DNA of 18,813 nt from an uncultured Ruminococcus sp. (GTDB taxonomy: Bacteria > Bacillota > Clostridia > Oscillospirales > Ruminococcaceae). Of this stretch, positions 6,558-16,525 are shown piece by piece; position 1 is the first letter of the stretch, and each line of letters begins with the position of its first letter. The notes below the pieces were generated by a model that saw nothing but the letters and a program-made list of their open reading frames with translations, searched no databases and was not told the origin of the DNA. Where the stretch lies: contig CAMJES010000010.1 in NCBI GenBank assembly GCA_946404705.1, forward strand, positions 1 through 18,813, given 5' to 3'. Both the position numbers and the translations under genes were made by a program.

Positions 6558-7238
6558 TTGCATTTTGATGATATCCTGAACTGCGTCGGTATTATCGCAA
6601 AGTACCTTCTCCCGACGCTTAAAGTGTTTTTCTTTACGCTGCTTTTCTCCATTCCCCTCGGAATGGTCGTGGCGCTTATCAAAAAATGTCCGTTTAAGCC
6701 CGTTGCGTGGATAATCAATCTGTATATTCTGATCATGCGCGGAACGCCGCTTATGCTCCAGATAATCACTATCTATTACGCTATACCGATGCTGCAGAAG
6801 GCAGGACATCTGATGAGCGTGGATATTCGCAGCGATTCCTATCAGTTTACTGCGCTTATCGTTGCGTTTGCGCTTAATTATGCGGCGTATTTTGCCGAGA
6901 TATTCAGAGGAGGTATCGAAGCGATACCGAAAGGTCAGCACGAGGCTTCCGCCGCTCTTGGTTTTACAAAGCTGCAGACCTTTTTTCGCATAATCCTGCC
7001 GCAGGTCGTAAAGCGCATAGTTCCTGCAGGCGCAAACGAGGTCATAACGCTTGTAAAGGATACTTCGCTTGCCTCTGTAATTGCTTACATAGAGATTTTC
7101 CGCAAGTCGCGAGAGCTTATGGTCACATACAGCAATCTTATACCGCTTTTCATTGCAGGTGTGTTCTACTTTGCTATGAACGCGATACTGACGGTCGTAT
7201 TCTCCGCAATTGAGAAAAAGCTTGACTATTACAAATGA
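6558..7238 (+). CDS. Amino-acid-type ABC transporter permease (HisM/GlnP family)
   Basis: This 226-residue integral membrane protein is a polar amino acid permease of the HisM/GlnP/TcyB kind. Hydrophobic segments start near residues 8 (IIAKYLLPTLKVFFFTLLF), 40, 85 and 190. The motif RGTPLMLQI, typical of this family, is followed by the EAA loop (EASAALGFTKLQTFFRIILPQ region), which docks on the ATPase. The start is assigned to TTG at 6558: GAGGTG (6546-6551) lies six bases upstream and the promoter predicts an mRNA start near 6533. The frame stays open back to 6462, but those codons fall in the repeat element. The ATPase follows 15 bases later. No solute-binding protein gene is present; a GH5 lipoprotein takes that place. 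The substrate cannot be read from sequence. Confidence 0.92.
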   Translation: MHFDDILNCVGIIAKYLLPTLKVFFFTLLFSIPLGMVVALIKKCPFKPVAWIINLYILIMRGTPLMLQIITIYYAIPMLQKAGHLMSVDIRSDSYQFTALIVAFALNYAAYFAEIFRGGIEAIPKGQHEASAALGFTKLQTFFRIILPQVVKRIVPAGANEVITLVKDTSLASVIAYIEIFRKSRELMVTYSNLIPLFIAGVFYFAMNAILTVVFSAIEKKLDYYK

Positions 7239-7253
7239 TTTGGAGAATGATTT

Positions 7254-8030
7254 ATGGCAATTCTTGAAGTAAAAAATCTTTCCAAGAGCTTTGACGATCT
7301 CGAAGTTCTTAAAGATATATCGTTCAACGTTGAAAAGGGCGAGGTAGTTGCGGTCATAGGCCCCTCGGGCAGCGGCAAGTCAACGATGCTGCGCTGCATA
7401 AATCAGCTTGAAAAGCTCGGCGGAGGAAACGTCACCGTCTGCGGACACAACCTTGTAACAGGCTATTCAAACGGCAAGCCTATATATGCATCAAGCGCAG
7501 AGCTGCGCGAGATCCGCTTAAAAATAGGACTGGTTTTCCAGAACTTCAATCTGTTTCCGCATTTTAACGTTCTTCGCAACATCACCGAAGCACCGCGGTG
7601 CGTTCTTAAACAGCCTAAAGAGGAGGCTGAAAAGACTGCAATGGAGCTGCTTCGGAAAATGGGACTTGAAAGCAAGGCTAAAGCATATCCGTGTGAGCTT
7701 TCGGGCGGTCAGCAGCAGCGTGTTTCCATCGCAAGGGCGCTGGCACTCAATCCGGAGGTGCTGTTCTTTGACGAGCCGACCTCCGCGCTTGACCCCGAGC
7801 TTACGGGAGAGATACTTAAAGTTATAAAGGAGCTTGCAAAGGACAAGATGACAATGGTCATCGTCACGCACGAAATGGCGTTTGCAAAAGAGGTTGCCGA
7901 CCATGTTATTTTTATGGACGGCGGCGTTATAGTCGAGGAGGGAACTCCCGAAGAGGTTTTTGTCAACACTAAAAACGAGCGCACGAAGCAGTTCCTGCGC
8001 AGATATGATTCTATAAATAAGGAGAATTGA
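7254..8030 (+). CDS. Amino-acid-type ABC transporter ATPase (GlnQ/HisP family)
   Basis: This 258-residue cytoplasmic ATPase drives the upstream permease. Walker A is GPSGSGKST (36-44), the Q-loop is VFQNFNLFPHFNVLRN, the signature is LSGGQQQR (149-156), Walker B is VLFFDEPTSALDP (from 169) and the H-loop is IVTHEM. QNFNLFPH is typical of the polar amino acid import group. GGAGA (7242-7246) sits 7 bases before the ATG. There is an approximately 20-residue insertion after VCGHNLV (GYSNGKPIYASSAELREI), common in this subgroup. The stop is one base before the GH5 start, so the three genes are one operon. Confidence 0.95.
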   Translation: MAILEVKNLSKSFDDLEVLKDISFNVEKGEVVAVIGPSGSGKSTMLRCINQLEKLGGGNVTVCGHNLVTGYSNGKPIYASSAELREIRLKIGLVFQNFNLFPHFNVLRNITEAPRCVLKQPKEEAEKTAMELLRKMGLESKAKAYPCELSGGQQQRVSIARALALNPEVLFFDEPTSALDPELTGEILKVIKELAKDKMTMVIVTHEMAFAKEVADHVIFMDGGVIVEEGTPEEVFVNTKNERTKQFLRRYDSINKEN

Positions 8031-8031
8031 T

Positions 8032-9186
8032 ATGGTAAAGACAGGCAAATTTTTGGCGGTGCTGCTTTCTGCTGCATTAATGTTTTCGCTTTCCGCTTGT
8101 TCAAAGGACGCAGGCGAAAGTGAGGATAAGGGAGCAACTTCTGTGAGCGAATCCTCGGCTTCGGCAAGGGTGACTGTTGACGGAACTAAGTTCATGGTTG
8201 ACGGAAAAGAGCTGTGGATAAACGGAACGAATACACCGTGGGAAAAGTGGAACGATTTTGACGGCAATATGGACGAGGAGTTCTGGGACAAGACCTTTGA
8301 ACAGCTTGCAGCCGACAACATCAACTGCACAAGAATATGGATAAACTGCTCGGGTGAAAACATCATTCGGCTTAAAACTACGGGCGAGGTAAAGGAGATC
8401 GCCGAGGGACATTGGACAGACCTTGACAAGCTTTTTGCAATCGCAGAGAAGCATAAGGTCTATGTTATGCCAACGCTCCTTTCGTTCGACCATTTCAAGG
8501 GAACTGCAAAATTCAGCACAGGCGATAAATGGCGCAACCTTATTATGAGCAAGGAAATGACCGATAGCTTTGCCGAAAACTATGTCAAGACCTTCTGCGA
8601 GCGTTATGGTGACTGCGAGTATATTTTTGGCGTTGATATTATGAACGAGCCTGACTGGGTAAAGGAAAATGACGAGTGCGGCAAGGTAGGCTTTGAGTAC
8701 CTTTCCTACTTCTTCGGTAAGTGTGCATCGGTCATTCATCAGAATTCCGATATGCTTGTAACGGTCGGAATGGGAATGATAAAGTATAATTCGGATAAGT
8801 ATGACGGCAACTATGTTTCCGATGATTTCCTAAAGCAGATAACGGGATTGGACGACGCATATCTTGACTTTTACAGCCCACATTATTATTCTTGGATGCT
8901 GCAAAGTATGCCGCACCCGTTTGATAAAACTCCCGTTGATTTCGGATTGGATGGAACGAAGCCTGCCATTATCGGAGAAACTCCGAATGACGATGACGCA
9001 CAGATGAAAATGACCGCCGCAGAGAAATATGAAAACTGTTATAATAATGGCTGGAATGGCGTTATGACATGGATGGATCCGCACGATGAGGGCAGCGGAT
9101 ATGAGTATTATAAGTATGAGCTTACTGCCGAAGCAGCAAATCATATGAACGAGATCGCTCCGGAGAAAGTACATCCGCTGGGATAA
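8032..9186 (+). CDS. GH5-family glycoside hydrolase lipoprotein (cellulase/mannanase-like)
   Basis: This is a 384-residue surface lipoprotein. A signal peptide with lipobox LSAC (Cys23) and a Ser/Glu-rich linker (about 24-45) precede a TIM-barrel retaining glycosidase of clan GH-A. The acid/base is Glu206 in IMNEPDW and the nucleophile is Glu316 in IIGETPN. FVDGKELWINGTN-like opening strands, RIWINC and SPHYYSW are typical of the fold. The closest look is to beta-mannanase/cellulase-type GH5 enzymes, but the subfamily and glycan are not certain. AGGAGA precedes the ATG, which follows the ATPase stop by a single base. In transporters of this type that slot usually carries the binding protein; a lipoprotein enzyme there is odd. 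The coding sequence looks complete, and repeat copy B begins about 14 bases past the stop. Confidence 0.88.
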   Translation: MVKTGKFLAVLLSAALMFSLSACSKDAGESEDKGATSVSESSASARVTVDGTKFMVDGKELWINGTNTPWEKWNDFDGNMDEEFWDKTFEQLAADNINCTRIWINCSGENIIRLKTTGEVKEIAEGHWTDLDKLFAIAEKHKVYVMPTLLSFDHFKGTAKFSTGDKWRNLIMSKEMTDSFAENYVKTFCERYGDCEYIFGVDIMNEPDWVKENDECGKVGFEYLSYFFGKCASVIHQNSDMLVTVGMGMIKYNSDKYDGNYVSDDFLKQITGLDDAYLDFYSPHYYSWMLQSMPHPFDKTPVDFGLDGTKPAIIGETPNDDDAQMKMTAAEKYENCYNNGWNGVMTWMDPHDEGSGYEYYKYELTAEAANHMNEIAPEKVHPLG

Positions 9187-9199
9187 AGAAAATGCTGCG

Positions 9200-9527
9200 A
9201 AAACCGCGAAGCGGACGAAAAGTTTCGCTAATTCTGCAAGAATTTAGCCTTATTCAAAGGCTTGCAGGGGTCAAGGGGGCAGCGCCACCTTGTCGCTTCC
9301 GCAGAAGCGAAACTCCCTAATCCATAGCGATAGGCACAGCAGCAACAGCACAAAAAAGTATAGCTAAAAAAGCGCAATTCACATCAAAAATCGGAAAACA
9401 GAACAAGTTTTGTCTAATCAAAACTTTCTAAACCGATTTGTGAATTGCGCTTCATTCTATCCTAACAAAACATACTCTCCTCTAAAGGTAAAATATACGA
9501 ACGAAGTGAGTATATTTTACCTTTAGA
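9200..9527 (+). repeat. Interspersed hairpin-rich repeat, copy B, behind the GH5 gene
   Basis: This is the near full-length reverse complement of copy A. In gene order it runs CCGCGAAGCGG, a nested hairpin with CTGCAAG/CTTGCAG arms, the GC hairpin (here imperfect: CAAGGGGGC...GCCACCTTG), TCGCTTC...GAAGCGA, the long hairpin (arms 9370-9383 and 9439-9452) and the palindrome (arms 9481-9497 and 9511-9527, 17 bp). It lacks the heptamer array. No other terminator is seen for the ABC/GH5 operon, so B may end transcription. Confidence 0.85.
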
Positions 9528-9607
9528 CGCATTTTGAACAGCTATGCAAGGGAAAACCTGCAAACATCAGTATCGTCCTTTGTGACTCCGAACGCAATTG
9601 AACAGTT

Positions 9608-9646
9608 TATGCACGGGGAAACACAATTGTCGTTTCTCTGTGCATA
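9608..9646. repeat. 15-bp hairpin in the putP 3' tail
   Basis: TATGCACGGGGAAAC (9608-9622) pairs fully with GTTTCTCTGTGCATA (9632-9646) if two G-U pairs are allowed, with loop ACAATTGTC. A third related copy, GAACAGCTATGCAAGGG, starts at 9536. It may be a structured 3' end for putP mRNA. Confidence 0.65.
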
Positions 9647-9679
9647 GCTGCTCATACGAAGTCGGGTCAAAACGCTCAG

Positions 9680-9756
9680 CGCTTCGCGGTTTGCAAACAA
9701 ATGTTGGAGTTCGCAATAATTCCGAATTCCGCATTCCGAATCCCGAATTCCGCATT
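9680..9756 (-). repeat. Repeat D: leader plus five heptamers behind putP
   Basis: CGCTTCGCGGTTTG, AAATGTTGG and GCAATA match the end of copy A, followed by five 7-mers (9719-9753), mostly ATTCCGA/ATTCCGC with one ATCCCGA. The array ends 6 bases from the putP stop. The inner hairpins of A and B are missing. Confidence 0.75.
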
Positions 9757-9762
9757 AAGCTA

Positions 9763-11277
9763 TCATTTTCTCGCTTCGTCAAAAAGTGCTTTTACTTCGT
9801 CGGACGGTTCCTTATCAACAAGCGATACTACTACTGTAAGAATTATCGAAACGATAAATCCCGGTACGATCGAATAGAGTATTCCGCTCCAATGCAGCAG
9901 ATATTCCCACACGATAACGGTTGCTGCGCCGCCGATGATTCCTGCGACTGTTCCTTTAAGCGTAAGTCTTCTCCAATAAAGTGAGAGAATTATTGCAGGG
10001 CCAAATGCTGCGCCGAAGCCTGCCCATGCGTTCGAAACGATTCCCATGATAGAATCCTTCGGGTCGAGTGCCAATATGCAGGCAATGATCGAGATGACCA
10101 TAACGGTTCCTCTGCTTATCCACATAAGCTTCTTATCCGAAGCTTCTTTTTTTACTACGACCTTATAGAAGTCATTTACAACTGCGGAGGCTGTTACAAG
10201 CAGTTGGCTGTCTGCTGTACTCATGATAGAGGCAAGCACCGCAGAAAGGAAGATACCTGCTATTGCTCCGGGGAACAATCTCCTTACAACGTCGATAAAG
10301 ATAAGCTCCTGCTGATTTCCTGCAAGCGTAACGCCGATGCTGTCGAGGTAAACTCTTCCGAGAATGCCGATAAGGACTGCTGCGCCGAGCGAGATAACTA
10401 CCCATATAATTGCGATTATAGCCGATTTCTTAACGCTCTTTGCGTCCTTGATAGCCATAAAGCGGACAAGGATATGCGGCATTCCGAAGTAGCCGAGCGC
10501 CCATGCGAGGTCACTTATGATAGAGTTTGCGCTTCTGCCGCTTACCATTGAAGCATAGCCCGAGGTATCGCCGTCTGTGAGCTTCGGTGTAGCTGCGATC
10601 ATCTCCCAGCTGAAATCGGGTGTTGATGTGATAAGCGCTATCGGGAGTGCTACTATCGTAAAGAACATCAGGAAGCCCTGAATAAGGTCAGTCCATGCAA
10701 CTGCGTTAAATCCGCCGAGGAACGTATAAAGCACGATTATGCAGGCGGAAATTATAACTGCAGCCTTTGTATAGGTTTCGTTTGCGCTGTCGATATTGAA
10801 CACGACCTGAAAAAGCTTGCCGCCCGAAACGAATGCGGATGTTGTATAAACAAGGAAGAAAATGAATATTACAACTGCGCATACAAGACGTACAACAGGG
10901 CTGTCAGCCTTGAAACGGTTCTGGAGATACTGCGGAATAGTAATGGAGTCGCCTGCTTTTTCGGTGAACTTACGCAGCGGCTTTGCAACAAACGCCCAGT
11001 TGAGCGCTGTTCCGACTGCAAGACCGATAGCGATCCAATAGTTGCCCATACCTGCGGCATAAGCTGCGCCCGGAAGGCCCATCAAAAGCCAGCCGCTCAT
11101 ATCGGAAGCCTGCGCGGACATTGCCGTTACCCATGAATTAAGTCCTCTTCCTGCGAGGAAATAATCACTCATTTTTTTGCTCTTATTGCTGAAATAGAAT
11201 CCGATGCCGATCATTACCAAAAGATAGATAACAAACGATATCAGGACGGGAATATCAGCATTCTTAAAAAACCCCAT
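9763..11277 (-). CDS. putP: Na+/proline symporter, SSS family
   Basis: This 504-residue integral membrane transporter of the sodium:solute symporter family is most like PutP, importing proline with Na+. The early motif SAQASDMSGWLLMGLPGAAYA carries D59-M60-S61, matching the Na+-site region of characterised PutP, and AVLASIMSTADSQLLVTASA is the second conserved Na+-site helix. Hydrophobic segments across the whole length fit the 13-helix family topology, and the length is normal. AAAGGCGG lies upstream of the ATG at 11277. The gene stands alone: no proline dehydrogenase gene is nearby, so it may serve osmoprotection or amino acid uptake. A palindrome overlaps its predicted promoter. Confidence 0.95.
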   Translation of the reverse strand: MGFFKNADIPVLISFVIYLLVMIGIGFYFSNKSKKMSDYFLAGRGLNSWVTAMSAQASDMSGWLLMGLPGAAYAAGMGNYWIAIGLAVGTALNWAFVAKPLRKFTEKAGDSITIPQYLQNRFKADSPVVRLVCAVVIFIFFLVYTTSAFVSGGKLFQVVFNIDSANETYTKAAVIISACIIVLYTFLGGFNAVAWTDLIQGFLMFFTIVALPIALITSTPDFSWEMIAATPKLTDGDTSGYASMVSGRSANSIISDLAWALGYFGMPHILVRFMAIKDAKSVKKSAIIAIIWVVISLGAAVLIGILGRVYLDSIGVTLAGNQQELIFIDVVRRLFPGAIAGIFLSAVLASIMSTADSQLLVTASAVVNDFYKVVVKKEASDKKLMWISRGTVMVISIIACILALDPKDSIMGIVSNAWAGFGAAFGPAIILSLYWRRLTLKGTVAGIIGGAATVIVWEYLLHWSGILYSIVPGFIVSIILTVVVSLVDKEPSDEVKALFDEARK

Positions 11278-11321
11278 AATTTACCGCCTTTCAAAAATTA
11301 TTTGCTGAAATGTTACTTATA

Positions 11322-11350
11322 ATTATACTATGATTTATACTTACAAGTAT
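11322..11350 (-). promoter_or_regulatory. putP promoter candidate with overlapping palindrome
   Basis: TATAAT (11327-11322, minus strand) is consensus, but the -35 (ATACTT, 11350-11345) is poor. ATACTTACAAGTAT (11337-11350) is an inverted repeat covering the spacer and -35, a position expected for an operator. Confidence 0.45.
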
Positions 11351-11444
11351 GTATATTTAGTGAACGGTGCCAAAGTTTGGAAGAAATATGCATTTTTTAT
11401 GAGTAAATACAGAATTTATACACAAAAATCACAAACAAACGCCG

Positions 11445-12623
11445 TCATTGCGCAAGCACGGACTGTATGTAATATTTTGCGGCGCGGCCGCTTCTGCCGT
11501 TTCTGCGGAGTGCAAACGCTTCCGCGCCCATAAGCAGCTCGTCCGTGACCTCAATTCCGCTTTCACGGGCAAGGCTTTCAACTATCTTCAGATAGTTCTC
11601 CTTATCCGGTTTAAGGAACGCTACTTTAAGTCCGAAACGCTCGGAAAGCGAGATAAGCTCCTCACGGGTATCTGCCGCATGCATATCGTCGCCGTTTCTG
11701 TCGGAGAATTTTTCCTTTACAAGGTGGCGCCTGTTGCTGGTCGCATATATCGCGGTGTTTGAGGTCTTTGCTGTTGCGGAGCCTTCAAGCACGGCTTTGA
11801 GCGAGCTGAAATTGTCATCATCCGAGGAGAACGAAACATCGTCGATGAAGATTATGAATTTAAGCGGATTTTTCGCTATTTTTTCAATGACCTCGGGCAG
11901 TTCGGGGAGCTGCGATTTGTTAAGTTCAACAAGGCGAAGTCCCTCGTCCTTATATTCGTTTACGACAGCCTTGACGGTCGAGGATTTGCCCGTCCCTGCA
12001 TCGCCGTAGAGTAGGACATTCGCCGCAGGCTTGTCGTTGAGCAGCGCGAGGGTGTTGTTTATGACCTTGCCGCGTTCAAGCTCATATCCCGAAAGCTGCG
12101 AAAGCCGCTGCGGATCGGGGTTTTTGATAGGAACGAGCCTGCCGTTTTTGAGCGTGAATGCATAATATTCCGAAAAAATGCCGTAGCCTTTTGTGGAGAG
12201 GCAGCTCATTCGGTCGGTATAGGCTTTTACGAAGCTTACAGAGCTTGTTTTCCAGTCGGAAGAAACGTATTCGGCGCGTTCGCCCATTGCTTTTTTGACC
12301 TGCTCAGAGGTTATGCGCGAAATTTCCTGCAGTATTTCAAGCTCGGCTTTTGCCGCTTTTTCAATACGCTCGGGGACTTCTTCAAACGCCGCAAGACGGA
12401 GCATAAAAGGGTTTTCATTCTCCGTTACTGCGCCGAGTATGTAGTCGGTGAGGTTATCGGTCGTTTTATACAGCGAATTTACAAAGCGTCCGTAGCTTTC
12501 GGGAGAAGGCTCGCGCAGCATTTCAAGGAATTCTTTTACTGTTTCATCCTCCAAAATACCGCGGAAGACCGAAAGAGCGGCGAGCTTTTCTGCATAAGGC
12601 AAAAGAGTGTTTACTATTATCAT
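11445..12623 (-). CDS. DUF815-family AAA+ ATPase
   Basis: This 392-residue cytoplasmic P-loop ATPase matches the DUF815 family. An N-terminal helical region of about 180 residues is followed by the ATPase core. Walker A is GDAGTGKS (207-214), Walker B is FIIFIDDV (256-263), then FSSLKAVLEG, a sensor-like YATSNRRHLV (293-302) and an FSDRNGDDMHAADT segment. The family is widespread in Clostridia, with its role not established to my knowledge. The reading frame extends to a TTG at 12644, but that codon overlaps the AAGGA ribosome binding site of the ATG at 12623. It has its own promoter and is divergent from the U32-like gene. Confidence 0.9.
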   Translation of the reverse strand: MIIVNTLLPYAEKLAALSVFRGILEDETVKEFLEMLREPSPESYGRFVNSLYKTTDNLTDYILGAVTENENPFMLRLAAFEEVPERIEKAAKAELEILQEISRITSEQVKKAMGERAEYVSSDWKTSSVSFVKAYTDRMSCLSTKGYGIFSEYYAFTLKNGRLVPIKNPDPQRLSQLSGYELERGKVINNTLALLNDKPAANVLLYGDAGTGKSSTVKAVVNEYKDEGLRLVELNKSQLPELPEVIEKIAKNPLKFIIFIDDVSFSSDDDNFSSLKAVLEGSATAKTSNTAIYATSNRRHLVKEKFSDRNGDDMHAADTREELISLSERFGLKVAFLKPDKENYLKIVESLARESGIEVTDELLMGAEAFALRRNGRSGRAAKYYIQSVLAQ

Positions 12624-12669
12624 TTTTATCTGTCCTTCTTGCAAAAATTAGATTTTCATTATTAATTTT

Positions 12670-12697
12670 ATTATAGCACTTTAGCGTAAAAATACAA
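12670..12697 (-). promoter_or_regulatory. Promoter for the DUF815 ATPase gene
   Basis: On the minus strand TTGTAT (12697-12692), 16 bases and TATAAT (12675-12670), about 40 bases before the ATG. Confidence 0.7.
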
Positions 12698-12754
12698 TAG
12701 ACAGCATATTTTTTGTCATTTCTGACAGAATAAAGCCAATTACAGCTCTCACTA

Positions 12755-12783
12755 TTGAAAATATGATATAAATATGGTATAAT
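12755..12783 (+). promoter_or_regulatory. Promoter for the U32-like gene
   Basis: TTGAAA (12755-12760), exactly 17 bases, then consensus TATAAT (12778-12783). The predicted start is near 12790. Confidence 0.8.
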
Positions 12784-12818
12784 AAAGCAAAGCTATTTGA
12801 CCAAGGAGCATATTATAA

Positions 12819-13742
12819 ATGGATATCAATTTTCATATACCGGATTTTATCAATCATTGCAAGCTTAATCTGCTGCTTATCTCAATGATGGAAAAAATGC
12901 CCGAGTTTTTCCGTGATGGCGTAAAGATCGCATCCGTTTTCGGCGCATTCCCACCCTCTCTATGGAACGGCGGACGAAATACTGTCGGAATGGCAGACGA
13001 TGAAGTCATCGCCGGCGTTATCAAAGCTTTCAATTCAAAGGGTGTACCTCTGCGTTTCACATTTACCAATCCGCTTATTGAAAAGAAACATCTGGGCGAC
13101 CCGTTCTGCAATAAGGTCATGCGCATGGCGAACAACGGTCTTAACGAGGTCATCGTGTTTTCTCCCCTGCTTGAAGAATACATACGCCAAAACTATCCGA
13201 ATTACAAGATAACCTCCTCCACCTGCAAGGAGATACGCAATGCAGACGAACTTAACGCCGAGCTTGAAAAGGACTATCACTATGTTGTCCTCGACTACAA
13301 CTGGAACAACAACTTTGAATTTCTCGAAACGCTGCAGCACAAGGAAAAATGCGAGCTGTTGATAAACGCCTGCTGTACTCCGAACTGCCAACGGCGCGGA
13401 GAGCATTACCGTTCAATAGGCGAATCCCAGATAAAGATCGCCGAGTATTACAATACGCCTAAAGCTCTGCGCAAAGAAACTAAATTGGAAGATTTCCAAT
13501 GCCCGTCTATGCTGCGGCATATATACGAGATAAACGACCTTCCGACGCATATCTCCCCCGATGCGATCTATGAAAAATATGTACCTATGGGTTACAACCA
13601 GTTTAAGATCGAGGGCAGAACTATCCCCGACATCTCCCTTGCCGAAACATATATATACTATATGATAAAACCGGAGTTCAAAGATCGGGCTCGTTTGGAG
13701 CTGATAGGTTCACTCACTAAGAAGATAAAGTATTACAACTAA
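12819..13742 (+). CDS. U32-like protein, candidate Fe-S TIM-barrel
   Basis: The best match by eye for this 307-residue soluble protein is the U32 (collagenase-like/UbiU-UbiV-RlhA) superfamily. Residues 262-267 are FKIEGR, a hallmark of that group, near the C-terminus and followed by a helix as usual. A cysteine cluster INACCTPNC (C185, C186, C190) and a later C228 in FQCPSM fit the four-cysteine [4Fe-4S] pattern known in UbiU/UbiV and some tRNA/rRNA hydroxylation members, though spacing differs. No signal peptide is present. AAGGAG (12803-12808) precedes the ATG. Characterised relatives act in oxygen-independent hydroxylation or RNA modification, but the substrate here is unknown, and the match could be to a separate, uncharacterised branch. 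It stands alone with a strong promoter. Confidence 0.55.
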   Translation: MDINFHIPDFINHCKLNLLLISMMEKMPEFFRDGVKIASVFGAFPPSLWNGGRNTVGMADDEVIAGVIKAFNSKGVPLRFTFTNPLIEKKHLGDPFCNKVMRMANNGLNEVIVFSPLLEEYIRQNYPNYKITSSTCKEIRNADELNAELEKDYHYVVLDYNWNNNFEFLETLQHKEKCELLINACCTPNCQRRGEHYRSIGESQIKIAEYYNTPKALRKETKLEDFQCPSMLRHIYEINDLPTHISPDAIYEKYVPMGYNQFKIEGRTIPDISLAETYIYYMIKPEFKDRARLELIGSLTKKIKYYN

Positions 13743-13995
13743 ACCCTTGTCAAAATGTACAAAAAATATCATTTTCTTTAACAAATAGATTAAAAAATGC
13801 GTTTTTAGACTGATTTATTCATATTTTGCTCCGATATTTAATATAAAGTTAATATCTTGTTAATATATTATCCACATAGACGGATAAATAAACCGTTATA
13901 ATTGATATAAGAGCCGCTGCGTTTAGGCATTTTGACAGCGCAGCAAAAAATCTATTAAACAGGGAGGACAGAGGGCAGCATAGCCTGTACATATA
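13743..13995. promoter_or_regulatory. AT-rich leader region before the flavodoxin-tail gene
   Basis: It contains a direct repeat GTTAATAT spaced 11 bases apart near 13847-13866, a perfect DnaA-box 9-mer TTATCCACA (13868-13876), and a consensus TATAAT (13897-13902) without a good -35. A GCTGCG/CGCAGC hairpin (13916-13944) and GGGAGGA (13962-13968) follow. TAAAAAATGCGTTTTTA (13791 on) is a weak AT-only hairpin that could end the upstream gene. Confidence 0.45.
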
Positions 13996-16488
<2,493 letters not shown>

Positions 16489-16525
16489 TAAAACTATCAA
16501 TAATATTATCCCAGACAGAATTTTT

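Larger units (their letters stand above)
9187..9762. other. Gene-free convergent intergenic region with repeats B and D
   Basis: This 576-bp gap between the GH5 gene and putP, whose 3' ends face each other, contains no credible gene. Copy B (9200-9527) trails GH5. The putP side (9528-9762) holds three related 22-mers, a 15-bp hairpin and the D module with heptamers. Each tail points its heptamer or CCGCGAAGCGG end at its own gene. Confidence 0.8.

Noticed and set aside
7518..8429. 303-codon minus-strand frame across the ABC ATPase and GH5 genes
   Set aside because: It is a shadow of two strongly supported genes in one operon, with no recognisable domain.
9598..9984. Plus-strand frame over the heptamers and the putP end
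   Set aside because: It is composed of repeat DNA plus putP antisense sequence, with no start signal.
13868..13876. Replication origin at the DnaA-box 9-mer
   Set aside because: Only one perfect box is present, with no cluster and no dnaA/dnaN-type neighbours; AT-rich DNA gives such a 9-mer by chance now and then.
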